Part shown: positions 5,171-6,004 of the stretch, piece by piece | How the letters are laid out: each line of letters begins with the position of its first letter | Numbering within the stretch: the first letter of the stretch is position 1 | NCBI GenBank assembly: GCA_023266955.1 | Contig: JAHFOH010000091.1 | Coordinates: forward strand, 1 to 6,004 | DNA from: Nitrososphaerota archaeon | GTDB lineage: Archaea > Thermoproteota > Nitrososphaeria > Nitrososphaerales > JAHFOH01 | Direction of reading: 5' to 3' | DNA length: 6,004 nt | Position numbers and translations under genes: made by a program | Notes under the pieces: model-generated | Told to the model about the DNA's origin: nothing | The model's database searches: none | Seen by the model: only the letters and a program-made list of their open reading frames with translations

Positions 5171-6004
5171 CTATACAATTGGGGCCTTTTCGTAAGGCGC
5201 TCTGACGAAGTCCAGCCAGTGATAATATTTCTTGTTTCGGCCATGCACGATATCTAGGTAAGTTTCTCGAATCGTTTCAGTAATCGGCCAACTGCCATCA
5301 CCGATTATTCTGCCATCCACCTCCTTAACTGGAGTAACGCCAGAGGCAGTGCCTGTCAGAAAGAGTTCGTCAGAAGTGTACAGCTCCTCTCTTGATATGT
5401 CGTTCCTGCGAAATTCTATGCCAATATCCTTAGCTATGTGAATGACGGTGTCTCTAGTTATCCCCCTAAGGACGCCGGAGGAGGCTGGGGGTGTGGCTAA
5501 TATCCTATCCTTAACCCTGAAGACATTCTCGCCGGTGGCTTCAGCCACCATGCCATTCATATTGAGCATTATTGCTTCATCATATCCAGATTTCAAAGCT
5601 TCAACTCTAGCTAATGCGCCGTTGGCGTAGTTTGCTGTAGATTTCGCTTGTGGGGGCATTGCCGAAGAATGAATCCTATGCCAGGAAGATACTAAACATC
5701 TGACGCCTTTTCTTTCAGCCTCTGAGCCGAGGTAAGAGTCCCAGCGCCAGAGAGCTATGGCTAAGTTTACCTTGTTAGGGAGCGGATTAAGACCCATCTC
5801 ACCATATCCATAGTAGGCTATCGGTCGAATGTAGCATTCATCCAACTGATTCGCTTCAACTGTGCTCCCTGCGGCATCAATGACTTCATCAAAAGTGTAT
5901 GGAATTTGCATCATGTAGATCTTTGCGCTGTCAAAGAGTCTTCGTATATGGTCCTTCAGCCTGAAGATCGCTGGACCGTTTTCGGTGCTAAAACACCTTA
6001 TTCC
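5171..6004 (-). CDS. ilvE: Branched-chain amino acid aminotransferase (N-terminus cut by window edge)
   Basis: A PLP-dependent fold-type IV aminotransferase of the BCAT/IlvE group, which transfers the amino group between glutamate and the 2-oxo acids of valine, leucine and isoleucine, the last step of their synthesis. The frame stays open to the last base of the window, giving 277 residues against a usual 290-310, so roughly 25-30 N-terminal residues are missing. Landmarks in residues of the visible part are GIRCFSTENGPAIFRLKDHIRRL (1-23), YIRPIAYYG (58-66), AKSTANYANGALARVEA (120-136) with Lys121 as the PLP Schiff-base lysine, DEAIMLNMNGMVAEATGENVF (142-162) with Glu155, GVLRGITRD (177-185) and LFLTGTASGVTPV (214-226). 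The active site looks complete. An internal double ATG at 5914/5911 is not the start, because conserved sequence lies before it. The zinc-ribbon gene follows on the same strand. Confidence 0.93.
   Translation of the reverse strand, partial: GIRCFSTENGPAIFRLKDHIRRLFDSAKIYMMQIPYTFDEVIDAAGSTVEANQLDECYIRPIAYYGYGEMGLNPLPNKVNLAIALWRWDSYLGSEAERKGVRCLVSSWHRIHSSAMPPQAKSTANYANGALARVEALKSGYDEAIMLNMNGMVAEATGENVFRVKDRILATPPASSGVLRGITRDTVIHIAKDIGIEFRRNDISREELYTSDELFLTGTASGVTPVKEVDGRIIGDGSWPITETIRETYLDIVHGRNKKYYHWLDFVRAPYEKAPIV

Noticed and set aside
5954..5966. 13-base sequence CTTCAGCCTGAAG shared with the palindrome core at 1530-1542
   Set aside because: The second copy lies inside conserved ilvE codons, and one 13-base match in about 6 kb on two strands is not surprising.

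Overview
The window reads as a piece of an archaeal chromosome, most likely of a mesophilic lineage near the Thaumarchaeota or Bathyarchaeota. The evidence is indirect. Short GGTGA or AAGGTG Shine-Dalgarno cores precede several genes. GTG and TTG start codons are plausible. A four-CBS-domain protein, a UspA relative and a VIT1/CCC1 transporter lie together, as is common in archaeal genomes. The decayed metE matches the short archaeal form that starts directly at the GSWPRP motif. Base composition is close to balanced. The phylum is an inference, not a reading. No rRNA, tRNA, CRISPR array, insertion sequence or phage gene was found.

Layout from left to right. (1) 1-107 is the last 34 codons of an unidentified + strand gene. 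(2) 225-719 (+) is a Tag-like 3-methyladenine DNA glycosylase; 815-1489 (-) is an AlkD-type HEAT-repeat alkylpurine DNA glycosylase. These two unrelated base-excision enzymes for overlapping alkylated bases are convergent and 95 bases apart, a small alkylation-repair locus. (3) 1490-2150 is a low-density, decayed stretch. It holds a 17-base palindrome, a TATA-like TTTAAAT, a 5' remnant of cobalamin-independent methionine synthase (metE) with a frameshift and no body, and an unidentified 75-residue ORF with a TTG start on the opposite strand.

(4) 2151-4566 (-) looks like one operon, transcribed right to left: a four-helix membrane protein, a UspA-family universal stress protein broken by at least two frameshifts, a four-CBS-domain protein, and a VIT1/CCC1 family Fe/Mn transporter. 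The UspA stop overlaps the first possible start of the CBS gene, and the CBS-to-transporter gap is 17-18 bases. The natural reading is an adenylate-sensing module joined to metal transport in a stress-response operon. (5) 4676-6004 (-) holds a branched-chain aminotransferase (ilvE), cut at its N-terminus by the window edge, followed by a small cysteine-rich zinc-ribbon protein of unknown function.

Nothing here is clearly a new defence or mobile system. The most unusual items are the metE remnant, the UspA gene whose three reading-frame segments add up to one family-like protein, the paired glycosylases, and the compact stress/CBS/metal-transport operon.
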